Under the pieces are notes generated by a model. The model ran no database searches, was not told the DNA's origin, and was given only the letters and a program-made list of their open reading frames with translations. Below, piece by piece: positions 29,720-37,141 of a DNA stretch of 64,000 bases; within the stretch, counting starts at the first letter, position 1; each line of letters begins with the position of its first letter. Origin of the DNA: Geobacillus vulcani PSS1 (GTDB lineage Bacteria > Bacillota > Bacilli > Bacillales > Anoxybacillaceae); contig NZ_JPOI01000001.1 in the NCBI RefSeq assembly GCF_000733845.1, forward strand, positions 1,837,501-1,901,500. Direction: 5' to 3'. The translations under genes and the position numbers were made by a program.

Positions 29720-30529
29720 ATGAAAGCAGGCAATATTGAGCAATTCAAGCATTTGTCACAGTTTCGTGATTTAAAAGATTTTAACAATAACATCGAGCAG
29801 TGGATGATTGATGTAAAATCTAAATTCACTAAATCGGAACTGATCGCATTAAAGCGTTTAATTAGATTTAGCGCAAAAGTCGCTGGCGTTTGCAATGCAA
29901 AAATTCAAACGCTTGTTTCAGCATGTCATGAAGCAGGGCAGGAAATTTCACGTTCTACTTTTGAGCGTATGTTGCGAAAAGCGAAAAAATTCGGTCTTGT
30001 GATCGTCTACAATACACAAAAAGAAAACGGACGACAAGCACACAATGTCTATGTATTTCAGCGCTACACTTCTGTTGACGTAACAAAAAACGCGACAATT
30101 GACGGAGCAGAAAACTATCATTCTTCTTTTGAAACTAGCAATCATGATAATAATAAACGTACAGAAAACGTCGATCAGAATACACCATCTAAAAATATGT
30201 CTGACAAAAAATATCTCGACGCTTCATATACTTCTTCAAGAGTGCCAACACAGTTTCGTGATTTTGTACGTTGTTTCTGGAATGATTTTCAAATTATAGA
30301 AGAATTTTGGAAGGTTATTCAAATTCAAACATACTACTACACATATATGAGTGTTCGAGATAAAGTTGAACTTGCTATTTCAGCGCTAAAACAAATGATT
30401 CGCAATATCAAACGTGGGCGTAAAATTCAAAACATTTTCGGCTATTTCTATGCGATTGTGTCAGCGATGCTTGATCGTGAAGCACAAGAAGTGTGGCGTG
30501 AAATGATGGAGGATATAGAAGTAGCGTGA
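29720..30529 (+). CDS. Winged-helix protein, possible replication or regulatory protein
   Basis: 269 residues. The middle of the N-terminal half (about 40-110) reads as a winged helix: KSELIALKRLIRFSAKVAGV, then ISRSTFERMLRKAKKFGLV and a beta wing ending NVYVFQR. A polar linker rich in N, D and T follows, then a helical C-terminal domain. Such proteins in Bacillus phages and plasmids act in replication control. AGGAGG precedes ATG 29720, and a repeat-rich region lies immediately downstream, which supports a role at an origin; the name is inference. Confidence 0.6.
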   Translation: MKAGNIEQFKHLSQFRDLKDFNNNIEQWMIDVKSKFTKSELIALKRLIRFSAKVAGVCNAKIQTLVSACHEAGQEISRSTFERMLRKAKKFGLVIVYNTQKENGRQAHNVYVFQRYTSVDVTKNATIDGAENYHSSFETSNHDNNKRTENVDQNTPSKNMSDKKYLDASYTSSRVPTQFRDFVRCFWNDFQIIEEFWKVIQIQTYYYTYMSVRDKVELAISALKQMIRNIKRGRKIQNIFGYFYAIVSAMLDREAQEVWREMMEDIEVA

Positions 30530-30570
30530 AAGTGACGGAAAAAACGGGAGAAATTAAGGATTTTTCACAG

Positions 30571-31114
30571 AATATATAATTATGAGGAGGTAAATTTTCA
30601 ATTTACGTCAGAAAAGCGGGAGAAATTAAAGAATTTTTGTAGTATGAAATATAGTGAGGGGATATAATTTAAGGAAAAACCGTAAAAATTTTTCATTTCG
30701 CCTTTATATATTATTGAGGGGTATATACTTTACGCGAAAAAGTGACAAAAAAAGTACTTGAATTATTACTATATATAGAGTGGGCACTTCTCAAGAAAAA
30801 TAAATTTTCAGAAAATTACTTTTAGCCCTAGAGCGACAAGGGATTGAAGCGATTTTGAGACAATACTTGTTTAAGGAAGGTAAACAGTCAATTTGCAAAA
30901 AATGCGATAGTTACAGGAAAAAATAGTGAAAAATTAGGACTTTTTCACAGAATATATAATTATGAGGGGTAAATCGTAAAAAAAATCGTAAAAAATTTTC
31001 ATTTTAAAAGCTATATTATGAAGAGTATAAAATTTTTTAATAAAATATGTCGCTATATATGAAGGGGTAAAAGGTTGACTTTATTAAAAAATGTACTTAT
31101 TTATGAAGAGGTAT
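30571..31114 (+). repeat. Degenerate repeats with core TATATNATGAGGGGTA
   Basis: About eight variants of an AT-rich box followed by GAGGGG or GAAGAG occur near 30571, 30646, 30703, 30768, 30953, 31011, 31052 and 31097. Two copies share a 20-base stretch starting TTTTTCACAGAATATATAAT. Several are preceded by GGGAGAAATTAA or ATTTTTCATTT. They look like iterons or operator/promoter arrays, not coding sequence. Confidence 0.6.
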
Positions 31115-31209
31115 TTTTCATTCGTTGCCGATTCAATCGACAATGAATGAAGGGTATCTCCTTCGATATTTTGTTGTCTAGTGTCATATTTAATTAATTC
31201 TTGTTTCAT
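31084..31209 (-). CDS. Possible 41-residue minus-strand protein
   Basis: On the minus strand GGAGGATTAAGAAATG gives an excellent ribosome site and start, then 41 codons (MKQELIKYDTRQQNIEGDTL...). It would be the only minus-strand gene of the element. A hairpin at 31237-31266 lies upstream of it. The sequence matches no family I recognise and could be a truncated gene end. Confidence 0.35.
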   Translation of the reverse strand: MKQELIKYDTRQQNIEGDTLHSLSIESATNEKYLFINKYIF

Positions 31210-31236
31210 TTCTTAATCCTCCACTTTCTTATTATT

Positions 31237-31266
31237 AGAGTGAACTTTGCTCACTCTTTTATTTTT
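31237..31266 (+). terminator. Hairpin with T-rich tail inside the element
   Basis: AGAGTGA (31237-31243) pairs with TCACTCT (31251-31257), followed by TTTATTTTT. Confidence 0.65.
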
Positions 31267-31347
31267 AAAATCAACGTACAAGGTGTTTTATTAGATTCAT
31301 CTTGTACGTTTATTTATAAATTTGCTGACTAATTCGCTGTTTTTTTT

Positions 31348-31533
31348 GATATTCGTTTGTGGCGGTTGGTCGGCTTTAAAATGCCTATAGGCAGAAAACG
31401 AATATCCTACATGCACATGATCTTTTTTTTCTGAAAGTGTTTTCTGCATGTGTATGTAGATAAAAGAAGCACGGGCGAAAAACACTTTCGGCTACACAAT
31501 GATGAGGTTTGGGCATTTCGATTCGTTGTGTAG
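31348..31533. repeat. Cluster of overlapping inverted repeats
   Basis: GATATTCGTTT/AAACGAATATC (31348-31358, 31396-31406) encloses the palindrome TGCCTATAGGCA (31382-31393). CTACATGCACATG pairs with GCATGTGTATGTAG (31407-31419, 31446-31459). GAAAGTGTTTT pairs with AAAACACTTTC (31433-31443, 31479-31489). CTACACAA pairs with TTGTGTAG (31492-31499, 31526-31533). Some pairings exclude each other, suggesting alternative structures. Confidence 0.7.
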
Positions 31534-31680
31534 TATGTTCTGTGTATGAGGGATTTAATGGGTCAGTTGTTTCAACGATGCAAAAAAATGCTCATGAAGT
31601 GTAGAGTTTCTGCACTCCTTTCAACTTTTTGTTTTGCAACTTCTTCATTACTTCTTTGCTTTTTCGCCTCCATTTTCTTG

Positions 31681-31708
31681 AGAGTGGGCTTTTGCCTACT
31701 CTTTTTTT
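31681..31708 (+). terminator. Terminator upstream of the holin-like gene
   Basis: AGAGTGGGC (31681-31689) pairs with GCCTACTCT (31694-31702), followed by T6. It separates the structured block from the late genes. Confidence 0.85.
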
Positions 31709-31760
31709 GTTTAATTTTTACTCATATTTTTTAATCTTTTTAGAAAGGAGGCGTTGACAA

Positions 31761-31982
31761 ATGGACATTTCATCTATTTCAATTGAACAATTCGCAAGTA
31801 ATGGAGTATTTGCGCTTCTTTTCGTATGGTTGCTTGTCGATACAAGAAAAGAAGCAAAAGAGCGTGAAGAAAAATTAATACAACAAATCGAAAAACAAAA
31901 TGAAGCACAAGAACGTATCGTTCAAGCAATCGAACGAATCGAACAAAAAATTGAAAAATTGGAGGTGTCGATAAATGGCTGA
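31761..31982 (+). CDS. BhlA/UviB-like holin-type membrane protein
   Basis: 73 residues: a short N-terminal segment, one membrane helix (about 14-27, NGVFALLFVWLLVD), then a long charged coiled coil (KEAKEREEKLIQQIEKQNEA ...). This is the architecture of the BhlA/UviB family, described as holin-like bacteriocin-associated proteins. AGGAGG precedes ATG 31761. It overlaps the next gene by eight bases. No endolysin gene is near, so its role in lysis is uncertain. Confidence 0.75.
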   Translation: MDISSISIEQFASNGVFALLFVWLLVDTRKEAKEREEKLIQQIEKQNEAQERIVQAIERIEQKIEKLEVSING

Positions 31983-32325
31983 AATTACAGCAAGTGCTTA
32001 TCAAGCGTTAAGAAACTATATTCAAAACAATTGGAAATACATTGAACTTCGTGACGATATGGGTAATGCAATTGTACGTCTTTCGCCTTCTGACAGTCGG
32101 GTGAAATGGATCCACAACGCAGGCGATCAAGTATTAAAATTGCAAGTCGTCATTAAAGGTTCTGATGCTGATATTACGAAACCGAAAACATTTGCATCAA
32201 GCGCAATTTACGATGTTGCAACAGGCGGTCAACCTTATTCAATTGAATCATTCACACCTTTTACGATACAAAGTGACATGGATGAATTAACAGTGATTCA
32301 TGAAATTCAAGTGCCGAAAGTGTGA
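31975..32325 (+). CDS. Probable structural protein of the element, unknown family
   Basis: 116 residues, mostly beta strand after an N-terminal helix (SAYQALRNYIQNNWKYIELR). The sequence has no membrane segment or enzyme motif. It follows GGAGGTG and overlaps the holin-like gene, and it precedes the GLUG protein with overlapping stop/start, so it belongs to the virion-like block. It might be a decoration or fibre-base protein; this is a guess from position. Confidence 0.65.
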   Translation: MAEITASAYQALRNYIQNNWKYIELRDDMGNAIVRLSPSDSRVKWIHNAGDQVLKLQVVIKGSDADITKPKTFASSAIYDVATGGQPYSIESFTPFTIQSDMDELTVIHEIQVPKV

Positions 32326-32330
32326 TAATT

Positions 32331-33641
32331 ATGCTAGGCGCAGGAACGCAATCGAGTCCTTATATCATTCAAACACCGCAAGATTTACATAATGTTAGAA
32401 ATAACCTAACTGCTTATTATGAATTAGGTAATGATATTGATATGGGCAGTTGGGGGAATTTTGTTCCGATTGGAAAAGATACAAAAACATTTTTTAAAGG
32501 AACTTTTGACGGTAAAGGACACAAAATAAAAAACTTAACTATTAGTGAATCAACGGGTTATGTAGGATTGTTCGGCTATATTAATAATGCTACAACGATT
32601 ATTAAAAATGTTGGAATTGAAAATTGCAATATATCGGGCGGAAATGTTGCAAACTGGATTGGTGGAATTGTTGGTCAATTAAGTAACGGTACAATTGAAA
32701 ACTGCTTTGTGACAGGAACTGTACAAGGAAAATATATGATCGGTGGAATCGTTGGTCAATTCCTAAATGGTACTATTAAAAATTGCTATTCACATGCAAG
32801 CATAACAGGATTTGGACGAGTTGGTGGATTAGTAGGTTACATTGGATCATCTACAGCAAAAGTTAAAAATAGTTATTCAACAGGAAGAGTAATACATACT
32901 GAAACAGGAACAGCATATCCTGCTGGCGGGTTAGTCGGAGATAATACTTCAACAACCAACGTATTTAATTCATACTGGGATATTAATACAAGTGGTCAAA
33001 CAATCTCAGAGGGTGGAACAGGATTAACTACTGCACAAATGAAACAACAATCATCATTTGAAAATTGGGATTTTCTGAATACATGGGGCATAAATGGGGA
33101 TTATCCATATTTGCAAGTGTTTGGAGTACCCACAAAAAAACAAACGGTCAACCTTCAATCATATGTAAATCCTTTATATTCAAAATTGAGTAAAACAAAT
33201 AAATCAACGAAACAAACACAATCATTTTTAAATAACATTCAGACGCAAATACAACGTCATACACGCACGAAAAAGACAATATCGACTTATATCCTTCAAA
33301 TTGAAACAAGCGTTCAGAAGTCAAATAGAACGGTTAGAAGTGTAACACAACAGGTCACAAGTTATATGAATCCTATTGGTTCAATTGTTGAACGCAAAAC
33401 AAAGACAATTAAGCAATTATTATCTTATGTTGATAACATTCAATCCAATGTAAACGTAATTGCTCCGATAAGAAATAAAACTGTAAATGCTTATATAACT
33501 GTATTAGAAAATCCTTCAATTGTACAATTCGAGGAAAATTTTTCAAATACATATACTTTTGAAAATCATTCAACTGTACAGTTTGAAGATAATCTTTCCG
33601 ATATATACGCAATTGAAAATCCTTCCAATGTGGAGTTTTAA
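32331..33641 (+). CDS. GLUG-repeat surface/adhesin-like protein
   Basis: 436 residues from ATG 32331; GTG 32322 is an alternative, and ribosome-site support is weak. Residues about 1-240 contain GLUG-type repeats (GGIVGQLSNGTIENCFVTGT; GGIVGQFLNGTIKNCYS; GGLVGYIGSSTAKVKNSYST) that form a beta-helix-like solenoid, as in adhesins. Residues about 260-385 carry degenerate Lys/Thr-rich repeats, and the extreme C-terminus has repeated units of the type NPSIVQFEENFSNTYT. It could be a receptor-binding or head-surface fibre. Confidence 0.7.
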   Translation: MLGAGTQSSPYIIQTPQDLHNVRNNLTAYYELGNDIDMGSWGNFVPIGKDTKTFFKGTFDGKGHKIKNLTISESTGYVGLFGYINNATTIIKNVGIENCNISGGNVANWIGGIVGQLSNGTIENCFVTGTVQGKYMIGGIVGQFLNGTIKNCYSHASITGFGRVGGLVGYIGSSTAKVKNSYSTGRVIHTETGTAYPAGGLVGDNTSTTNVFNSYWDINTSGQTISEGGTGLTTAQMKQQSSFENWDFLNTWGINGDYPYLQVFGVPTKKQTVNLQSYVNPLYSKLSKTNKSTKQTQSFLNNIQTQIQRHTRTKKTISTYILQIETSVQKSNRTVRSVTQQVTSYMNPIGSIVERKTKTIKQLLSYVDNIQSNVNVIAPIRNKTVNAYITVLENPSIVQFEENFSNTYTFENHSTVQFEDNLSDIYAIENPSNVEF

Positions 33642-33679
33642 ATTAATTATGTATGGTGTGAAGATGTGGAGGTGATGTA

Positions 33680-33958
33680 ATGGCACTGGCAGGCGATACA
33701 GTACGATTGAAATGTCATTTTAAAACGTTTGATTGGCAAAATATTGATCCTGCTGACGTGAAATTAAAGATTTATGATAAGAATAAACAATTGATTGAAG
33801 AAATTTTACTTACAGACAACGACAAAGAAAATGTTGGTGTCTATTTTTATGATTATGTACTCCCGACAAATCAAAGTGAAATTATCTTTGAATTTTCGGG
33901 AGTTTACAATAACAAGCCGATTCTTGTTAGAGATTCAGTCAAAATTGAATTTAATTAA
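33680..33958 (+). CDS. Small Ig-like beta-sandwich protein
   Basis: 92 residues with the alternating strand pattern of an immunoglobulin-like fold: GDTVRLKCHFKTFDW, DVKLKIYDKNKQ, NVGVYFYDYVLP, IIFEFSGVYNNKPILVRDSV. Domains of this type decorate phage capsids or baseplates. GGAGGTGATG precedes ATG 33680. It lies directly before the scaffold and capsid genes, so head decoration is the more likely role. Confidence 0.65.
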   Translation: MALAGDTVRLKCHFKTFDWQNIDPADVKLKIYDKNKQLIEEILLTDNDKENVGVYFYDYVLPTNQSEIIFEFSGVYNNKPILVRDSVKIEFN

Positions 33959-33984
33959 AAAAAAGAAAATGGAGGGTAGATAGT

Positions 33985-34437
33985 ATGAATGAAAATGAAA
34001 AAGTAATTCAAGAACAACAAGAAACAGAGCAACAAACAGCACAACAAACAGAACAGCAACAAGAACAAGAACAACAAGTCGATATGAAAACATATCTCGA
34101 ACTTGTCGAGAAAGTATCTAAACTTGAACAGAAACTATCTGATGAAGCAGAAAAAGCGAAAAAAATCGCTGAAAAAGAGCAAGAACTATTTCAAAAACAA
34201 GTGCATTTGACATTGAAAGAAAATGGTTTGGAAAAATTTTCTGATATTGTAAAAGTTAATGATGAAAATGAATTGGCTGATGTTGTGAAGAAACTTCAAA
34301 ATATCGTCAATGAAATTCGTATCGAAAGTGGTTACGTGCCTTCTGATCATGTCAAAACTGATGAATATAGCGTATATGAAAAGAAAAAAGATGTTGCAGG
34401 TATGATTAGCGCGAAATTATCGAAATTATTTCAATAA
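33985..34437 (+). CDS. Capsid scaffolding protein
   Basis: 150 residues with a highly charged, Gln/Glu-rich coiled coil (EQQETEQQTAQQTEQQQEQE, then KVSKLEQKLSDEAEKAKKIA) and a C-terminal basic end. This is the usual look of a phage scaffolding protein encoded directly upstream of the major capsid gene. GGAGGG precedes ATG 33985; the capsid gene starts 26 bases after the stop. Assigned by composition and position. Confidence 0.8.
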   Translation: MNENEKVIQEQQETEQQTAQQTEQQQEQEQQVDMKTYLELVEKVSKLEQKLSDEAEKAKKIAEKEQELFQKQVHLTLKENGLEKFSDIVKVNDENELADVVKKLQNIVNEIRIESGYVPSDHVKTDEYSVYEKKKDVAGMISAKLSKLFQ

Positions 34438-34463
34438 TAAATAATATAGGAGGATGATATTAT

Positions 34464-35327
34464 ATGTTTAAATCTACTAATTTTACGAATGCTGAACTTG
34501 TCAATCTTTCTAAAGAAATCGCGGTCGTCGGAGTACAAGCAACACCGTTGACTTCTCTGCTTCTCGCAAAAGGGTTTGAAAAAGCGACATCTACAATTTA
34601 CACATGGCGCGAAAAAACTCTTTCTCATGATGAAGATATTACGTTTGCAGAAGGTAGCGAAACAACTGTATTTACAGAAAGCGCACGTCGTGAACTCAAC
34701 AATGTGCTTGAAATTTTCAAGAAGGGCGTGAGTGTTTCTGGTACGGCTCAAGCGATGCAAACAGCGCAAATTTCAAGCGAAATTAGTGACCGTCTTTTCG
34801 AACTCAAAGCAAACATTGAGAAAAAATTCATTAACGGCGTGAAAAATGACGGTTCAACAAGCGGAAAACGACAAATGGGCGGACTTATTTCGTTCGCTGA
34901 TCCTGCGAACGCTGTCAATGTAACTGATACAGTCACAGAAGATACAATTAAAGAGGCAATGAGAAAACTTTGGATGCAAGACCTTGCTGAAGGTAATTAT
35001 TACGCACTTGTTAATGCTGAAATTAAAGAACAAATTGATAATATCTACAAAGATCGTTATTCTTATCAACACAAAACTAACGAATTCGGGCTTGTAGTAG
35101 ATTCTATTACAACGAATTACGGCACATTGAATATTCTTCTTTCTAAACATGTGCCGGCCGATAAAATGGTTGTATTTAATGACGCATATGTACGTGCTGT
35201 ATTTTTGCGTGAGCCGATTTTTGAACCGCTTGCCAAAACCGGCGACAGCGTCAAAGGTCATGTCATCGCTGAAGCAACATTAAAGGTTGCAAGCCCGAAA
35301 GCCGTTGCGGTTGTAACGGTTGCTTAA
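34464..35327 (+). CDS. Major capsid protein (DUF5309/SU10-type)
   Basis: 287 residues. Features typical of the DUF5309 capsid group are visible: a start region with TPLTSLLLAKGFEKATSTIYTW, an acidic loop (SHDEDITFAEGSE), RRELNNVLEIFKKGVSVSGT, a helical spine (ISDRLFELKANIEKKFINGV) with GGLISF, and a long central domain followed by KMVVFNDAYVRAVFLREPIF. No protease gene is adjacent. AGGAGG precedes ATG 34464, and a terminator follows. Family call from remembered pattern; capsid identity is firmer than the subfamily. Confidence 0.82.
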   Translation: MFKSTNFTNAELVNLSKEIAVVGVQATPLTSLLLAKGFEKATSTIYTWREKTLSHDEDITFAEGSETTVFTESARRELNNVLEIFKKGVSVSGTAQAMQTAQISSEISDRLFELKANIEKKFINGVKNDGSTSGKRQMGGLISFADPANAVNVTDTVTEDTIKEAMRKLWMQDLAEGNYYALVNAEIKEQIDNIYKDRYSYQHKTNEFGLVVDSITTNYGTLNILLSKHVPADKMVVFNDAYVRAVFLREPIFEPLAKTGDSVKGHVIAEATLKVASPKAVAVVTVA

Positions 35328-35346
35328 TTAAATACATAGCCAAAAA

Positions 35347-35382
35347 GGGGGCACTTGCTTAATGCTTGTGTCCTCTTTTTTT
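35347..35382 (+). terminator. Terminator after the major capsid gene
   Basis: GGGGGCAC (35347-35354) pairs with GTGTCCTC (35368-35375), with wobble pairs, followed by T8. Confidence 0.8.
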
Positions 35383-35427
35383 TATATATTTTTTACTCAT
35401 ATTTTTGAAGAAAAGGAGTGAAAGGAA

Positions 35428-35607
35428 ATGAATATCAAATTGCGTGATGAGTATTTACTCAAGCGCAGAAAAAAGAGAATTTCACAAAAAGAACTGGCAG
35501 AATATCTTCAATGTTCACAATCACTTTTAAGTCGCTATGAACGCGGCGAATGTGGCATGAATCGAGAAAAAGAAAAGAGATATAGAGAATATATCGATCA
35601 AAAATAA
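35428..35607 (+). CDS. Small Cro/CI-type helix-turn-helix protein
   Basis: 59 residues, nearly all one HTH domain: RKKRISQKELAEYLQCSQSL is the helix-turn-helix, followed by LLSRYERGE, the typical end of recognition helix and helix 4. GTGAAAGGAA precedes ATG 35428. It is the only clear Cro/CI-type regulator in the element and lies between the head genes and the replication/packaging half. It may switch between maintenance and induction. Confidence 0.75.
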   Translation: MNIKLRDEYLLKRRKKRISQKELAEYLQCSQSLLSRYERGECGMNREKEKRYREYIDQK

Positions 35608-35648
35608 AATTGACGTTTTATAGAAAAAAAGAAGATGGAGGTGAAAAA

Positions 35649-35726
35649 GTGAAAGAAGTAAGAAATACGTCATGACCGCCTCCTTTTACTCTAAAATCAT
35701 AAAATTTTCTTTGGAGTAAAAGGAGG
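35649..35726 (+). promoter_or_regulatory. Possible leader peptide with a 13-bp inverted repeat
   Basis: GGAGGTG then GTG 35649 opens an eight-codon frame (MKEVRNTS). It is followed by CCTCCTTTTACTC (35679-35691), which pairs exactly with GAGTAAAAGGAGG (35714-35726). A second hairpin, CCCTTCA/TGAAGGG, lies at 35733-35750. The first stem could hide AAGGAGG. Coupling or attenuation is an inference. Confidence 0.4.
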
Positions 35727-35768
35727 AAACAGCCCTTCAATAATGAAGGGTTGTCAAAGGGTTATTGA

Positions 35769-36656
<888 letters not shown>

Positions 36657-36672
36657 GAGGAGGTAATCAAAA

Positions 36673-36885
36673 ATGGCTAAAAATTATTTCTTTTGTTACG
36701 ACAAACGGCTGGCTGATTTTTTGAGATATGAAAAGAATATTGAATACATCACGAAAGCATATGCAGATCGAACACTGAAGAAATTCTATCTTTTTTCTGT
36801 AACGGATGAACTTAATCAAGCGATCAAAGAATATCATGCTAGTGTAAAATCGGGCAAAAAAGTGACGAAAAATACACTAGTGTAA
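36673..36885 (+). CDS. Small DUF5659-like protein
   Basis: 70 residues with the compact phage-protein pattern NYFFCYDKRLADFLRYEKNI, FYLFSVTDELNQAIKEYHAS. It resembles the DUF5659 family, of unknown function, found in phages and plasmids. AGGAGGAGGT precedes ATG 36673. Its last 15 codons overlap the first unit of the 36841-37006 repeat array, so its C-terminus is partly shaped by that array. Confidence 0.65.
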   Translation: MAKNYFFCYDKRLADFLRYEKNIEYITKAYADRTLKKFYLFSVTDELNQAIKEYHASVKSGKKVTKNTLV

Positions 36886-37006
36886 AAAACGGAAAAATTT
36901 TTCCCAAAATTACACTAGGGTGGTGTAAAAATCGGAAAAATTTTGCCGATATTTACACTAGGGGTGGTGTAATTTTCGGCAAAAAAATGACGAAATTTAC
37001 ACTGTA
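36841..37006 (+). repeat. Four tandem units of about 42 bp, each an interrupted palindrome
   Basis: Units near 36841, 36879, 36922 and 36966 each begin GTGTAA and end TTACAC or TACAC, with an inner core such as CGGAAAAATTTTGCCG. Each unit is nearly self-complementary. The array lies just upstream of the large winged-helix gene at 37142 and looks like an iteron origin or a multi-site operator. Confidence 0.8.
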
Positions 37007-37141
37007 ATACATAGAATACTACAAATACAAAGAAAACTTACTTACATAGAAGGATAGTTGAGTAAGTTTTCAGTTTTAAGTAAGTAGTTATTCAAAATTA
37101 GTTATTCAATAATCAGTTAATCAAGAAAGGGGAAATTGTAT

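Larger units (their letters stand above)
30530..31760. other. 1.2-kb gene-poor, repeat- and hairpin-rich region
   Basis: Very AT-rich. It holds a degenerate repeat family (30571-31114), a possible small minus-strand gene (31084-31209), a two-way terminator-like hairpin (31237-31266), a hairpin GTACAAG/CTTGTAC near 31276-31318, a cluster of inverted repeats (31348-31533) and a terminator (31681-31708). Two longer frames (31297-31485 minus, 31546-31734 plus) overlap these structures and look accidental. Confidence 0.6.

Noticed and set aside
31297..31734. Two 62-codon frames (31297-31485 minus, 31546-31734 plus)
   Set aside because: They overlap inverted repeats and a terminator, have no ribosome site, and the composition looks accidental.
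36841..37006. Repeat array as a CRISPR
   Set aside because: Units are adjacent palindromes with no unique spacers of regular length, and no cas genes are near.
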